Of a stretch of 15,268 nt of DNA, positions 7,454-14,639 are shown piece by piece. Both the position numbers and the translations under genes were made by a program. The stretch is taken from contig JARGGE010000022.1 of assembly GCA_029210865.1 (NCBI GenBank), positions 1 through 15,268 on the forward strand, written 5' to 3'. This DNA is from Trueperaceae bacterium (GTDB taxonomy: Bacteria > Deinococcota > Deinococci > Deinococcales > Trueperaceae). Position 1 is the stretch's first letter; every line of letters begins with the position of its first letter. The notes below the pieces were generated by a model. That model saw nothing but the letters and a program-made list of their open reading frames with translations. It did no database searches and was not told the origin of the DNA.

Positions 7454-8026
7454 TGCTCAGCTACCTGCTCCGACGCGTGCGCTACATGATCCCGACGCTG
7501 ATCGCCGTGTCGATCGTGGCGTTCGCGGTCATCACGCTCCCCCCGGCGATGACGCCGACACCTACGTCCTTGCCCCGCACCAGAGCGGTCCGACCGTCAC
7601 GCCCGAGGACGTGAACCGCATCCGGGCGTTCGACAAGCTCGACCGCCCGAGGATCACGCAGTACGGGGACTGGATCTCGGGCATCGTGCTGCGCGGCGAC
7701 TTCGGCCTCTCCTTCAAGTGGGACCTACCGGTCAACCAGCTGATCCGGCCCCGCCTCGGGCTCACCTTCGTGCTCTCCTTCTCGAGCTTGATGCTCGTCT
7801 GGATCGTCGCCATCCCCCTCGGGGCCTACTCCGCCGTGCACCAGTACTCGATCGGCGACTACGTCGCCACCGTGTTCGGCTTCATCGGCTTGGCGATCCC
7901 CAACTTCCTGTTCGCCCTCATCCTCATCAACGTCTCGTTCCACTTTCTCGGCGCCAGCGTCGGCCGTTTCTTCTCACCGGATTGCGTCAACGCCCCGTGG
8001 TCGTCGGCGAAGCTCGGCGATGTCCT
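7454..8026 (+). pseudogene. DppB-type ABC permease remnant (frameshift and 3' truncation)
   Basis: The start MLSYLLRRVRYMIPTLIAVS leads into AVITLPP, then the frame is lost. The adjoining frame continues GDDADTYV and later TQYGDWISGIVLRGDFGLSF, LGLTFVLSFSSLMLVWIVAI, PNFLFALILINVSFHF and SPDCVNAPWSSAKLGDV. The break falls at a run of six Cs at about 7540; seven would restore LPPGDD. Homology ends near 8026, before the EAA loop and the last membrane helices, so roughly the C-terminal third is missing even if the frameshift were a sequencing error. Length-wise, about 190 of some 320 residues remain. Together with the preceding binding-protein remnant it marks a decayed second peptide-transporter operon. 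Confidence 0.82.
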
Positions 8027-8177
8027 GGGCGAGCAGCGCTCGGCCGTCCGCCAACTGCTTCGCTGCGCTGGCGGCCAGGACCACGACGCCGAGCGCGTGC
8101 GCCGACAGGTCGACGACCGCGAACGCGGCCACCCGCGGCAGCGGAGCGTCGCCGACGAACGCGTGCCGCTTGGCCTC
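7974..8177 (-). other. Unassigned protein-like fragment, minus strand
   Basis: Downstream of the permease break, the minus strand carries an open stretch without a start codon that reads EAKRHAFVGDAPLPRVAAFA followed by VVDLSAHALGVVVLAASAAK. Its composition looks more protein-like than the overlapping frames, and the plus strand here has lost permease similarity. It is bounded by stops on both sides. It could be a gene fragment brought in by the event that truncated the permease, or chance. I do not recognise a family, and its lower half overlaps the permease remnant. Confidence 0.2.
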
Positions 8178-8301
8178 TCAGACGGGGCGTTCGCGCACGG
8201 CGGTGCACGGCATGAGCGGCGATGCAGTGCATCAGACACGCCCAGGCACCCACGGTGGGCCGTGGCGAGCGCCATCCCTTCGCCTTGCACCCTCGAAGGT
8301 C

Positions 8302-8650
8302 TCATCGAATCTCTCTCGATCCAGGGACCCGCGAGACCCCGACCCTCACCGCACGAGCCTTCGGAGCGAACTTCGCCTTCAGGTAGCGCCGCACGTGGGC
8401 GATCGGCTCGACGGCGAACGCCGTCGCGGCGTCGACCTCCGGCGCCCCCTCGATCAGCACCTCGGCGCCAGCCGCCCGCTCCCCGCAGGCGCTCGTGCAG
8501 GTGGTCGCGCACGCTGGGGTGCGCGCGCAACGTGATGCCCAACTCGTCGCCGGGCCCGTCGCGCGTGAGCCAGAGCAGGTGAGGGTCTCCCAGGAGCAGG
8601 AGCGTCTCGAACGGCGGGGCCTCCACGTCGATCCAGCCGCGCACGGGCAT
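8302..8650 (-). pseudogene. Small hypothetical protein gene interrupted by a one-base frameshift
   Basis: From ATG at 8650 the frame reads MPVRGWIDVEAPPFETLLLL, then PHLLWLTRDGPGDELGITLR and HPSVRDHLHERL. Near 8480 the sensible reading passes to the next frame: GAEVLIEGAPEVDAATAFAV, EPIAHVRRYLKAKFAPKARA, ending REIR before TGA. Removing one base from a four-C run (plus strand, about 8477-8480) joins the halves as HERLRERAAGAEVL, giving one protein of about 115 residues. It may be a pseudogene or a sequencing error in a homopolymer. No signal peptide or known domain is recognised. No clear ribosome site precedes 8650, and a TTG start at 8689 is possible. Confidence 0.55.
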
Positions 8651-8786
8651 GGGCCATGGTCGTGTCGTCGATGCGGCAGAGCGCGGCAAGCCGGTGGCGG
8701 GCGTGCGCGCATCGGGCGGTCACCGATCGGCCGCGCGCGGCTGCAGCGTAAGAGTTTCGTTGGTGGCGACACCGCAGCATGCTCGT

Positions 8787-8792
8787 TAGGAT
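8787..8792 (+). promoter_or_regulatory. Possible TAnnnT (-10) element of a leaderless start
   Basis: TAGGAT ends seven bases before the ATG at 8800. Deinococcota commonly use leaderless mRNAs with TAnnnT about this far from the start codon. The same bases contain AGGA, eight bases from ATG, which could instead be a ribosome site. No good -35 at 17-base spacing is seen (TTGGTG at 8760 is too far). Confidence 0.3.
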
Positions 8793-8799
8793 GTCGTGC

Positions 8800-11649
8800 A
8801 TGATCATCAGGACTGAGGAGCAAGCCACGGTCGACGACCTGCGCCGCGAACTCAAGCGGCGCGGGGCTGAACGGAGCCGGGCTCGCGCCCGCGCGCTGCA
8901 TCGGCTCGCGTGGGCGATGCGCAACGTCGATGCCTCGGCTGCGCACGATCTCGCCGAGGAGGCCCTCACGTTGGCCCGCTCGCTCCGTGACGTCGAGGCC
9001 GAGGCCTTCGCCCTCGTGGCACGGGCATACGCGGCCGTGCGGCGCTCGCAAGGGTCCGCCGCCATCGAGGACGCGCAAGCGGGCGTTCGGATGTTCCGCG
9101 ATGCCGGCAACACCCTCGGCCTGGCGCGCGCGCTGAACACCCTGGGGATCGGCTACGGCGACTCTAGCCGCTTCATGGACGCCCTCGAGACCTTCCTCGA
9201 CCTGTTGCAGATCTGCGAAGAGACCGGCGACCGCATCGGCGAGGCCGACGCCCTGAACAACGTCGGCATCGTCTACGTCAACCTCGACGACCACGCGGCC
9301 GCGCTGGAGTACCACATGCGCTCGCTGCGCCTCGCGAGGGAGATCGGTTACGCCAGCGGCGAGGTGCGCACGCTGACGAACCTCGGCTCCGTGGCCTACG
9401 AGCTCGGCCGTTATGACGAGGCTCTCTCGCACCTCGAGGAGAGCCTCGCGAAGCGTGAGGAAGGCCGTGACCCGCACACGTACGGGATCACTCTGGTCAA
9501 CGTCGGCCGCTGCTACCAGAAGCTTGGGCGCCACGACGAGGCGCTCGAGGTGCTCGATCGGGCCCGGCAGTTGCTCAGCAGCATCGATCACTCGCTCGGC
9601 GTGGCGTACGCCCTCGACTCTACGGCGGCGGTCCAGCTGGATCGTGCCGATCCCGCCACGGCGCTCGAGATGCTGCAGACGAGCCTGGGGATCAAGGTCC
9701 AGTCGGACGACCGCAAGGGCCAGGCGGCCACGCTGCTCGACATCGCCCAGGGCCACCGCCAGCTCGGCGATGACGACGCCGCCACCGCGGCGCTCACGAG
9801 CGGGCTGGCCCACGCCGCCGAGATCGGCGCCCGCACCGAGGTGTACCGTGCCCACCTGCAACTCTCCGAGATCGCCGAGGAACGCGGCGACCTGAAGACG
9901 GCGCTCCGCCACTTCAAGACCTACAACCGCGTCAAGGACAAGCTCTTCAACGAGGACTCCGACATCAAGCTCCGGGCGCTGCGCGTCGGTTTCGAGGTCG
10001 AGCAGGCGCACAAGGAGGGCGAGATCTACCGGCTCAAGAACGTCGAGCTGGCGCACGCCAACCATGAACTCGAAGTGCTGGCGCGCTCGCTGCGCGAAGC
10101 CGACGCACAGAAGAGCCGGCTGCTGCGGAAAGTCGAGCGGCAAGCGCGCGAGGACGCGCTGACGGGGCTCAGCAACCGGCGGCACTTCGACCGCGAGATC
10201 GGCGAGGCCTTCCCCCACTACCGGCGCCAGCGGCTGCCATTCAACGTGGCGCTATGCGACATCGATAACTTCAAGGGCGTCAACGACACGTACGGCCATG
10301 CGGTCGGCGACCGCGTCCTGAAGGTCGTCGGCCGCCTGATGAAGTCCAGCATCCGCAAACAGGACCTCGTCGCTCGCTACGGCGGGGAGGAGTTCATCGT
10401 GATGTTCCCGGATGCGCCGGCGGCTACGGCCCGGGGCATCTGTGAGCGCATGCGCCTGGCGGTGGAGGGCTTCGAATGGGCGTCGATCGCCCCCGGCCTC
10501 GCCGTCACGCTGAGCTTCGGTGTCGCGTCCAATCCGACCGTCGAGCATCACGAGCGCCTCATCTCCATCGCCGACGAACTCCTGTACGAGGCCAAAGCCG
10601 CCGGCAAGAACCGCGTGTTCGACGACGCAGGGCTCGCGGATCTCGGCGACCTCACCGGCACCGAACCCGAGAAGATCCCCGATACGCGCACGGCGCACGT
10701 CGGCGGGAGCGCGCCGGCACCGGTCGCGATGCCGGCGCTACCGGCTGGCCTCACGCTGCGCAAGCGTGGGCAACCGTTGGAGACCGTCACGACCCAGGTG
10801 GGGTCGATCGCGCTCCTCGCGACCCGCCCCAACCTCGAGGTGAGCGAGGGGATGCTCGACGAGGGCGGACGCATGACCCTCGTGCCCCCCGAACCCAGGC
10901 GGGACGCCTCGCCGGAGATGTACTACATCCTGGAGGGTCGGCTCGTGTGCGAACTCCCGGACGAGCGCTTCGAGCTTCGGGTCGGCGACCACCTCATCAT
11001 CGAGGATCTCGACCAGCCCGTCATGCTGAAGGCCGCTAGCCACGTCCGCTTCCTCTACACCTCGCCCGAGCCGTCCTTCCACCACATGAGCCTAGAGCTC
11101 GACCAGCTGCGCAAACTCGCCGTCGGCGTGGAGTTCGTCGACGGCTACACGGCCGAACACTGCGGCCGCATGCAGACGATCGCGTACGCGATCGGCGAGG
11201 CGCTCGGCCTGCCCAAACACCGTCTTCACATCCTCGACTACGCCGCGTACCTCCACGACGTCGGCAAGGTCAAGGTGCCGCGCGAGATCCTGACGAGCCC
11301 CAACCCCCTGAACGACGCGGAGCGCGAGATCATTCGCCAGCACCCGACGTACGGCGCCAACATGCTCGCGGACACCTTCATGGCCGAAGCCGGACCGATC
11401 ATCGCGCAGCACCATGAGCGCCTGGACGGCAGCGGATATCCGCTCGGCCTCGCCGGCGACGAGATCATGCTCGAGTCGCACATCGTGGCCGTCGCCGACA
11501 CGTTCGACGCGATGACCTCCGACCGGCCCTACCGCAAGGCACTGCCCAAGGAGACGGCCCTGGCGGAACTGCGCCGCCTGAGTGGGCACAGCTTCCCCGC
11601 CGAGGCCGTCGAGGCCTTCGAGCGGGCCCTCCCGAACCTGGCGCTCTAG
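8800..11649 (+). CDS. Bifunctional-type c-di-GMP protein: TPR - GGDEF - cupin-like - HD-GYP
   Basis: A 949-residue cytoplasmic protein with no membrane segment. TPR-type helical repeats cover about 25-380 (for example LGRYDEALSHLEESLAKREE), followed by a charged coiled coil (about 383-450). The GGDEF domain begins at DALTGLSNRRHFD (452) and has CDIDNFKGVND, the GGEEF signature (528-532) and an RKQD inhibitory site five residues before it, so it should be an active, product-inhibited diguanylate cyclase. Residues about 675-755 resemble a cupin (EMYYILEGRL, RVGDHLIIED). The C-terminus is a complete HD-GYP phosphodiesterase: HDVGK (819-823) and HHERLDGSGYP (871-881). TPRs and cupin probably sense partners or a ligand and set the synthesis/degradation balance. 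ATGs at 8779 and 8791 are alternative starts; 8800 is favoured by the AGGA/TAGGAT spacing. Confidence 0.93.
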   Translation: MIIRTEEQATVDDLRRELKRRGAERSRARARALHRLAWAMRNVDASAAHDLAEEALTLARSLRDVEAEAFALVARAYAAVRRSQGSAAIEDAQAGVRMFRDAGNTLGLARALNTLGIGYGDSSRFMDALETFLDLLQICEETGDRIGEADALNNVGIVYVNLDDHAAALEYHMRSLRLAREIGYASGEVRTLTNLGSVAYELGRYDEALSHLEESLAKREEGRDPHTYGITLVNVGRCYQKLGRHDEALEVLDRARQLLSSIDHSLGVAYALDSTAAVQLDRADPATALEMLQTSLGIKVQSDDRKGQAATLLDIAQGHRQLGDDDAATAALTSGLAHAAEIGARTEVYRAHLQLSEIAEERGDLKTALRHFKTYNRVKDKLFNEDSDIKLRALRVGFEVEQAHKEGEIYRLKNVELAHANHELEVLARSLREADAQKSRLLRKVERQAREDALTGLSNRRHFDREIGEAFPHYRRQRLPFNVALCDIDNFKGVNDTYGHAVGDRVLKVVGRLMKSSIRKQDLVARYGGEEFIVMFPDAPAATARGICERMRLAVEGFEWASIAPGLAVTLSFGVASNPTVEHHERLISIADELLYEAKAAGKNRVFDDAGLADLGDLTGTEPEKIPDTRTAHVGGSAPAPVAMPALPAGLTLRKRGQPLETVTTQVGSIALLATRPNLEVSEGMLDEGGRMTLVPPEPRRDASPEMYYILEGRLVCELPDERFELRVGDHLIIEDLDQPVMLKAASHVRFLYTSPEPSFHHMSLELDQLRKLAVGVEFVDGYTAEHCGRMQTIAYAIGEALGLPKHRLHILDYAAYLHDVGKVKVPREILTSPNPLNDAEREIIRQHPTYGANMLADTFMAEAGPIIAQHHERLDGSGYPLGLAGDEIMLESHIVAVADTFDAMTSDRPYRKALPKETALAELRRLSGHSFPAEAVEAFERALPNLAL

Positions 11650-11995
11650 CCGACCTCGCCAATCGACGCCGTGCGCGGTCCGTGCGCGCCCGCGACCACG
11701 CGCGGGCGAGAACGCGCGTGGGCCGCGGCAACAGCGGCGCCGCGGCGCGGCGCCGATACCTGCACGGCACACGTAAGAACCCCATCACGCCCGCGTCAGA
11801 GAACCGAGAGCCGCCATCGGCCAACCTGGTCGTACCCCACGACTGCGCTCGGGACCCACAAGACACAGGCGACGACCGAAAGGAGGAGCGACACGAGAGA
11901 TACGGGGCGACGACCCGCAGCCTCACACCCGGGCACTTCGACTGCGGCGAGCCAGTAGTGCGACCGACGTACTCGACGAAGAACGAAAGGAAACC
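11650..11995. other. Intergenic region with hairpin; no gene seen
   Basis: This 346-base gap holds no convincing coding region: short open frames on both strands are Arg/Pro-rich shadows. It contains one hairpin (listed separately) and an AAGGAGG-like stretch near 11879 that no start codon follows at a useful distance. The promoter of the small secreted protein and protease unit must lie here, but I cannot identify -35/-10 boxes with confidence. Confidence 0.5.
11687..11708 (+). terminator. GC-rich hairpin after the c-di-GMP gene
   Basis: An 8-bp perfect stem (CGCCCGCG / CGCGGGCG) with a 6-base loop lies 38 bases after the stop codon. No T-run follows, so termination is only inferred from position. 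Confidence 0.35.
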
Positions 11996-12289
11996 GTGAA
12001 GCAGCTACGAACTCTCCACCTCATCGCCCTCGTCGCGATCCTGGCGATCGGCACCGCCTTCGCCGCCACGCACGACCCAGACGCCGACCGCTACGTCGGC
12101 GCCGGCGACCAGGGCCCCGCGAAAGCCGTCCTCCCCGTCAAGACCGTCGAGGCCATCACCTACGAGGTGATGCCCCAGGTGCACCGACGCGTCGAGGAGA
12201 ACACCGGCCGATCCGTCACCTACAGCTACGTCATCGTCACGGTCGGCGGCGAGCAGATGGCCGTCGACCCGTTCCGCTTCAACCGTTAG
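11996..12289 (+). CDS. Small secreted protein of unknown function, paired with the S8 protease
   Basis: A 97-residue protein starting at GTG with AAAGGA five bases upstream. Residues 1-22 (KQLRTLHLIALVAILAIGTA core) form a signal peptide, with cleavage likely near FAA-T. The mature part of about 74 residues has a flexible acidic start (THDPDADRYVGAGDQ), then VKTVEAITYEVMPQVHRRVE and SVTYSYVIVTVGGEQMAVDP, which suggests a helix followed by beta strands. I recognise no family. It is nine bases from the protease gene and almost certainly co-transcribed. Possible roles, all inference, are a protease inhibitor, an external chaperone or a substrate. The mix of one helix and paired strands is compatible with a small inhibitor or pro-peptide fold, but sequence alone does not show this. 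Confidence 0.72.
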   Translation: MKQLRTLHLIALVAILAIGTAFAATHDPDADRYVGAGDQGPAKAVLPVKTVEAITYEVMPQVHRRVEENTGRSVTYSYVIVTVGGEQMAVDPFRFNR

Positions 12290-12298
12290 GGAGCCGCG

Positions 12299-13729
12299 AT
12301 GCGCAACCTCCACATTCTCACCCTCCCCCGCGCCACCTCCGGCTGGCTCTGGGCCGGGATCCTCGTGCTGCTCCTGGCAGCCTGCGGCACCCTCGAAGCA
12401 CAGCCGCCCAGCAGCGAGCGCTCGACCGAACCCGTCGCCTCCAGCACCGAACACGCCTACATCGCCACCGTCGACGTCACCGACACCGACACCCCCGCAG
12501 CCATCGCGGCCGCGTACGGCGGCGAGGTCGTCGTCTGGCGGCCCGAAGCCGGCTTCGCGATCCTCGGCCTGCCCGCGCCCGACGAGGCCATCGACACCCT
12601 CGACCGACCGACCGACCGCCCCGGCACCCGTACCAACCTCCCGATGCCCGCCAACGCGGTACGCAACGAAGACGCCTTCTCCGTCCCACAGTTCGACGAC
12701 GCAGTTGCCCTGAGCGTCAGCGCCTGGGCCGGCAGCGTCAGCGCCTGGGCCGGCGGCGTCAACGCCTGGGCCGGCGGCGTCAACGCCTGGGCCGGCGGCG
12801 TCAACAACCCCTTCCCCGGCAACGAAGACTACTGGCAGCAGATGCAGCTCGGCCAGGCCCAAGACGCCACCACCAACCTCGGCCAGGGCGTCACCATCGC
12901 CATCATCGACACCGGCCTCGACCTCGACCACGTTGCGTTCACCGAGCGCCTCGCGCCCAGCGGTGACTGGCTCGATCTCGTCGGCGGCGACGCCTACCCC
13001 CACGAAGGGTACGAAGAGGCGTGCATCTGGCGCGCCGGACCGAACTGCAAACAATGGAGCACCGTCAAGACGGGTGACGGCCCCTTCTTCGGGCACGGCA
13101 CCGGCGTCGCCGGCGTCGCCCTGCAGGCCGCCCCCAACGCCACCCTCCTCCCCATCCGCGTCCTGAACTCCTGGGGCCACGGCAGCGCCACCGACGTCGC
13201 CAAAGCCATCGACCACGCGATCGAGCGCGGCGCCGACGTCATCAACCTCTCCCTCGGCACCTTCGAGCCCGTCGCTGCCATCGACCAGATGGTCGCCTAC
13301 GCCGGCGAGCTCGGCATCGCGGTCGTCATGGCCAGCGGCAACACCGGCGACAAGAACGTCTGGTACCCAGCCGCCACCGCCGCCGGCCCCGATTACCCGC
13401 ACGCCATCAGCGTCGGCTCCGTCGACGCCGCCGACGTGAAGTCCTGGTTCTCGACCTACGGCCTCCTCGAGACCCTCGCCCCGGGCGAAGGCATCAGCAC
13501 CCTCTACCCCGGCGACGCCCTGGCCTACGCCATCGGAACGTCGTTCGCCACCCCGTGGGTCACGGGCACCGTCGCCCTCATCCTGGGCGACGGCGGCTTC
13601 CTCGCCGACGCCTCGCCCACCGTGGTCGCCGAAAGCGACGGCATCGACCACCTCAACCCGAGCTGGGCCGGACTGCTCGGCAGCGGCCGCCTCAATACCC
13701 TCAAAGCCGTCAACCAAGCGCTCAACTAA
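12299..13729 (+). CDS. Subtilisin-like (S8) serine protease, predicted lipoprotein, with AWAGG repeats
   Basis: A 476-residue exported protease. The N-terminus has a hydrophobic core and a lipobox ending LLLAACG, with lipidation expected at C29, so it should sit on the outside of a membrane. Residues about 50-95 (YIATVDVTDTDTPAAIAAAY, WRPEAGFAILGLPAP) resemble a subtilase pro-domain. A tandem repeat of a 7-residue AWAGG-type unit (139-169) joins it to the catalytic domain. The full catalytic set is present: D204 (IIDTGLD), H266 (GHGTGVAGV), S415 (GTSFATPWVTG), and oxyanion N348 (ASGNTGD). AGGGAG five bases before ATG supports the start. It follows the small secreted protein by nine bases. Substrate is unknown; it appears intact and active. 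Confidence 0.93.
   Translation: MRNLHILTLPRATSGWLWAGILVLLLAACGTLEAQPPSSERSTEPVASSTEHAYIATVDVTDTDTPAAIAAAYGGEVVVWRPEAGFAILGLPAPDEAIDTLDRPTDRPGTRTNLPMPANAVRNEDAFSVPQFDDAVALSVSAWAGSVSAWAGGVNAWAGGVNAWAGGVNNPFPGNEDYWQQMQLGQAQDATTNLGQGVTIAIIDTGLDLDHVAFTERLAPSGDWLDLVGGDAYPHEGYEEACIWRAGPNCKQWSTVKTGDGPFFGHGTGVAGVALQAAPNATLLPIRVLNSWGHGSATDVAKAIDHAIERGADVINLSLGTFEPVAAIDQMVAYAGELGIAVVMASGNTGDKNVWYPAATAAGPDYPHAISVGSVDAADVKSWFSTYGLLETLAPGEGISTLYPGDALAYAIGTSFATPWVTGTVALILGDGGFLADASPTVVAESDGIDHLNPSWAGLLGSGRLNTLKAVNQALN
12713..12805 (+). repeat. Four tandem 21-bp units encoding a 7-residue AWAGG-type repeat
   Basis: Units at 12713-12733, 12734-12754, 12755-12775 and 12776-12796, plus a 9-base partial copy, follow the pattern (A/G)GCGTCA(G/A)CGCCTGGGCCGGC. 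The first two are identical and the last two are identical, so the block grew by duplication in at least two steps. Each codes for S/G-V-S/N-A-W-A-G. The units are exact multiples of three and keep the protease frame open. Confidence 0.9.
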
Positions 13730-13740
13730 CGACCACACAC

Positions 13741-13759
13741 GCGGCGCACACCGCGCCGC
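13741..13759 (+). terminator. First hairpin after the S8 protease
   Basis: A 7-bp perfect stem (GCGGCGC / GCGCCGC) with a 5-base loop, 11 bases after the stop codon and without a T-run. It is the weaker of two consecutive stems and may act with the second to end or protect the transcript. Confidence 0.35.
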
Positions 13760-13777
13760 TCGCATCCCACGAACCCG

Positions 13778-13811
13778 CGTGCGCCCCGGCCGTCCATGGC
13801 CGGGGCGCACG
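13778..13811 (+). terminator. Second, strong hairpin after the S8 protease
   Basis: A perfect 14-bp stem (CGTGCGCCCCGGCC and its complement) with the 6-base loop GTCCAT, 48 bases after the protease stop. There is no T-tract on either side, as with the other stems in this window. The most likely role is the transcription end of the small-protein/protease unit. Confidence 0.5.
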
Positions 13812-14042
13812 ACGTACCAACGAGCGAAGACCCGCGCGATCGACCGACCGCGAGGTGGTGCTCGACAGCGTGCCTGAGCAGGGACCTTCGCGCGAGGATC
13901 CTCCTGGCAACGCGCGAACGAGCCGAGAGAGAACGTGCGTCGGTGGCCATGCCACCCGCCCCGCCAGCGAGACCCACCGGGGTCATCACCCTTCCAGGTG
14001 GAGATCGCTCGATGGGTTTGGCGCCCGAACGAGCGCAGTCAC

Positions 14043-14166
14043 ATGGCAACGACGTACAGCGACGAGTTCCGTCGTGAGATGGTCCGGCTTTACCGCGACA
14101 CGGGTGAGAGCTACCGCGAGTTGGCCAGCGACTTGGTGGGTGAGCGGTTACGGCATCCGCAAGTGG
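14043..14166 (+). pseudogene. IS3-type transposase OrfA remnant, first element (frameshifted, truncated)
   Basis: From ATG at 14043 the frame reads MATTYSDEFRREMVRLYRDT followed by GESYRELASDL, the N-terminal helix-turn-helix region of IS3-family OrfA proteins. Just after it, a one-base insertion in the GGTGGGTG stretch (about 14133-14141) moves the reading to another frame, which continues VSGYGIRKW. Restoring the base gives DLGVSGYGIRKW, the normal second half of the helix-turn-helix. Similarity stops at about 14166. The leucine zipper, OrfB and both ends of the element are missing. It is inert, and its sequence differs clearly from the OrfA at 14290, so it comes from another insertion sequence. 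Confidence 0.75.
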
Positions 14167-14289
14167 CCTCCGTGCCAGTGCGGTGTTTGCCGGGTTCGTT
14201 CCCGAGGGTCGGTTTGAGGGCAGATCGGATGTCGTGTGATGGGTGACGTTGTTGACGGGATCGCCCGCGCCGGGCATGGTGAGGTTCGT

Positions 14290-14631
14290 ATGGGTCGAAC
14301 CTTTGGTGCGGAGTACGAGCAGCGGCTTCTTGCCGAGCTCGATGACGCTCTGGCGCCGGGCGAGCGTGGCCAGATCCTGCGTCGCGATGGCCTCTACGGG
14401 TCGACGGTGAGCCGTTGGCGGCAGCGTCGCGACGCGGCCATCCGCGCCGGCTTGAGTGACGCCAAGCGCGGCCCGAAGGTCGACGAGTTGGCGAAGGAAG
14501 TTCGCGAGCTCAGGCGCCGGAACGAGGCGTTGGAGGGTCGCTTGCGGACGGCGGAGGCGCTGGCGGAGGCGCAGGGAAACGCCTTCGCGCTCTTGCAGGC
14601 GCTGTCCCGCAAGAGCGACGACACCAACTGA
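14290..14631 (+). CDS. IS3-type transposase OrfA, second element
   Basis: A 113-residue OrfA-like protein: MGRTFGAEYEQRLLAELDDA opens the helix-turn-helix, RRDGLYGSTVSRWRQRRDAA contains its recognition part, and the linker SDAKRGPKV is followed by a heptad-rich coiled coil (ELRRRNEALEGRLRTAEALA) as expected for OrfA dimerisation. It binds the ends of its element together with the OrfB catalytic product. The ATG at 14290 fits the usual start just before the conserved region, with GGTGAGG upstream; ATG 14239 would add 17 residues of unusual composition. The reading frame is complete, but its partner OrfB is truncated and no terminal repeats are seen, so it can move nothing alone and might at most act in trans on related copies elsewhere. 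Confidence 0.82.
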   Translation: MGRTFGAEYEQRLLAELDDALAPGERGQILRRDGLYGSTVSRWRQRRDAAIRAGLSDAKRGPKVDELAKEVRELRRRNEALEGRLRTAEALAEAQGNAFALLQALSRKSDDTN

Positions 14632-14639
14632 CGACGGCC

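Larger units (their letters stand above)
13730..14042. other. Intergenic region after the protease; no gene seen
   Basis: About 310 bases between the protease stop and the first transposase remnant. The first 85 bases hold two hairpins. The rest has no open frame with sensible composition or a ribosome site, and no inverted repeat that I can pair with another copy. It may contain the outer end of the degenerate insertion sequence that follows. Confidence 0.45.

Noticed and set aside
6768..8030. Decayed transporter as a local duplicate of the neighbouring operon
   Set aside because: The remnant binding protein belongs to another subfamily and the hairpins differ in sequence, so tandem duplication is unlikely.
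8302..10218. Long minus-strand open frame reaching into the TPR region
   Set aside because: Its upper part is antisense to the TPR domain; only the last part below 8490 looks like a real gene half and is annotated there.
12713..12805. Repeat block as a CRISPR array
   Set aside because: Units are contiguous 21-bp copies without spacers, in frame inside a protease gene.
12005..13810. 601-residue minus-strand frame opposite the protease
   Set aside because: Gly/Asp/Val-rich shadow of the S8 gene, containing a mirror of the 21-bp repeats, with no ribosome site or domain.
13778..13811. Hairpin as an insertion-sequence terminal repeat
   Set aside because: It is a single compact stem-loop with no second copy near the transposase remnants; a transcript-end stem fits better.
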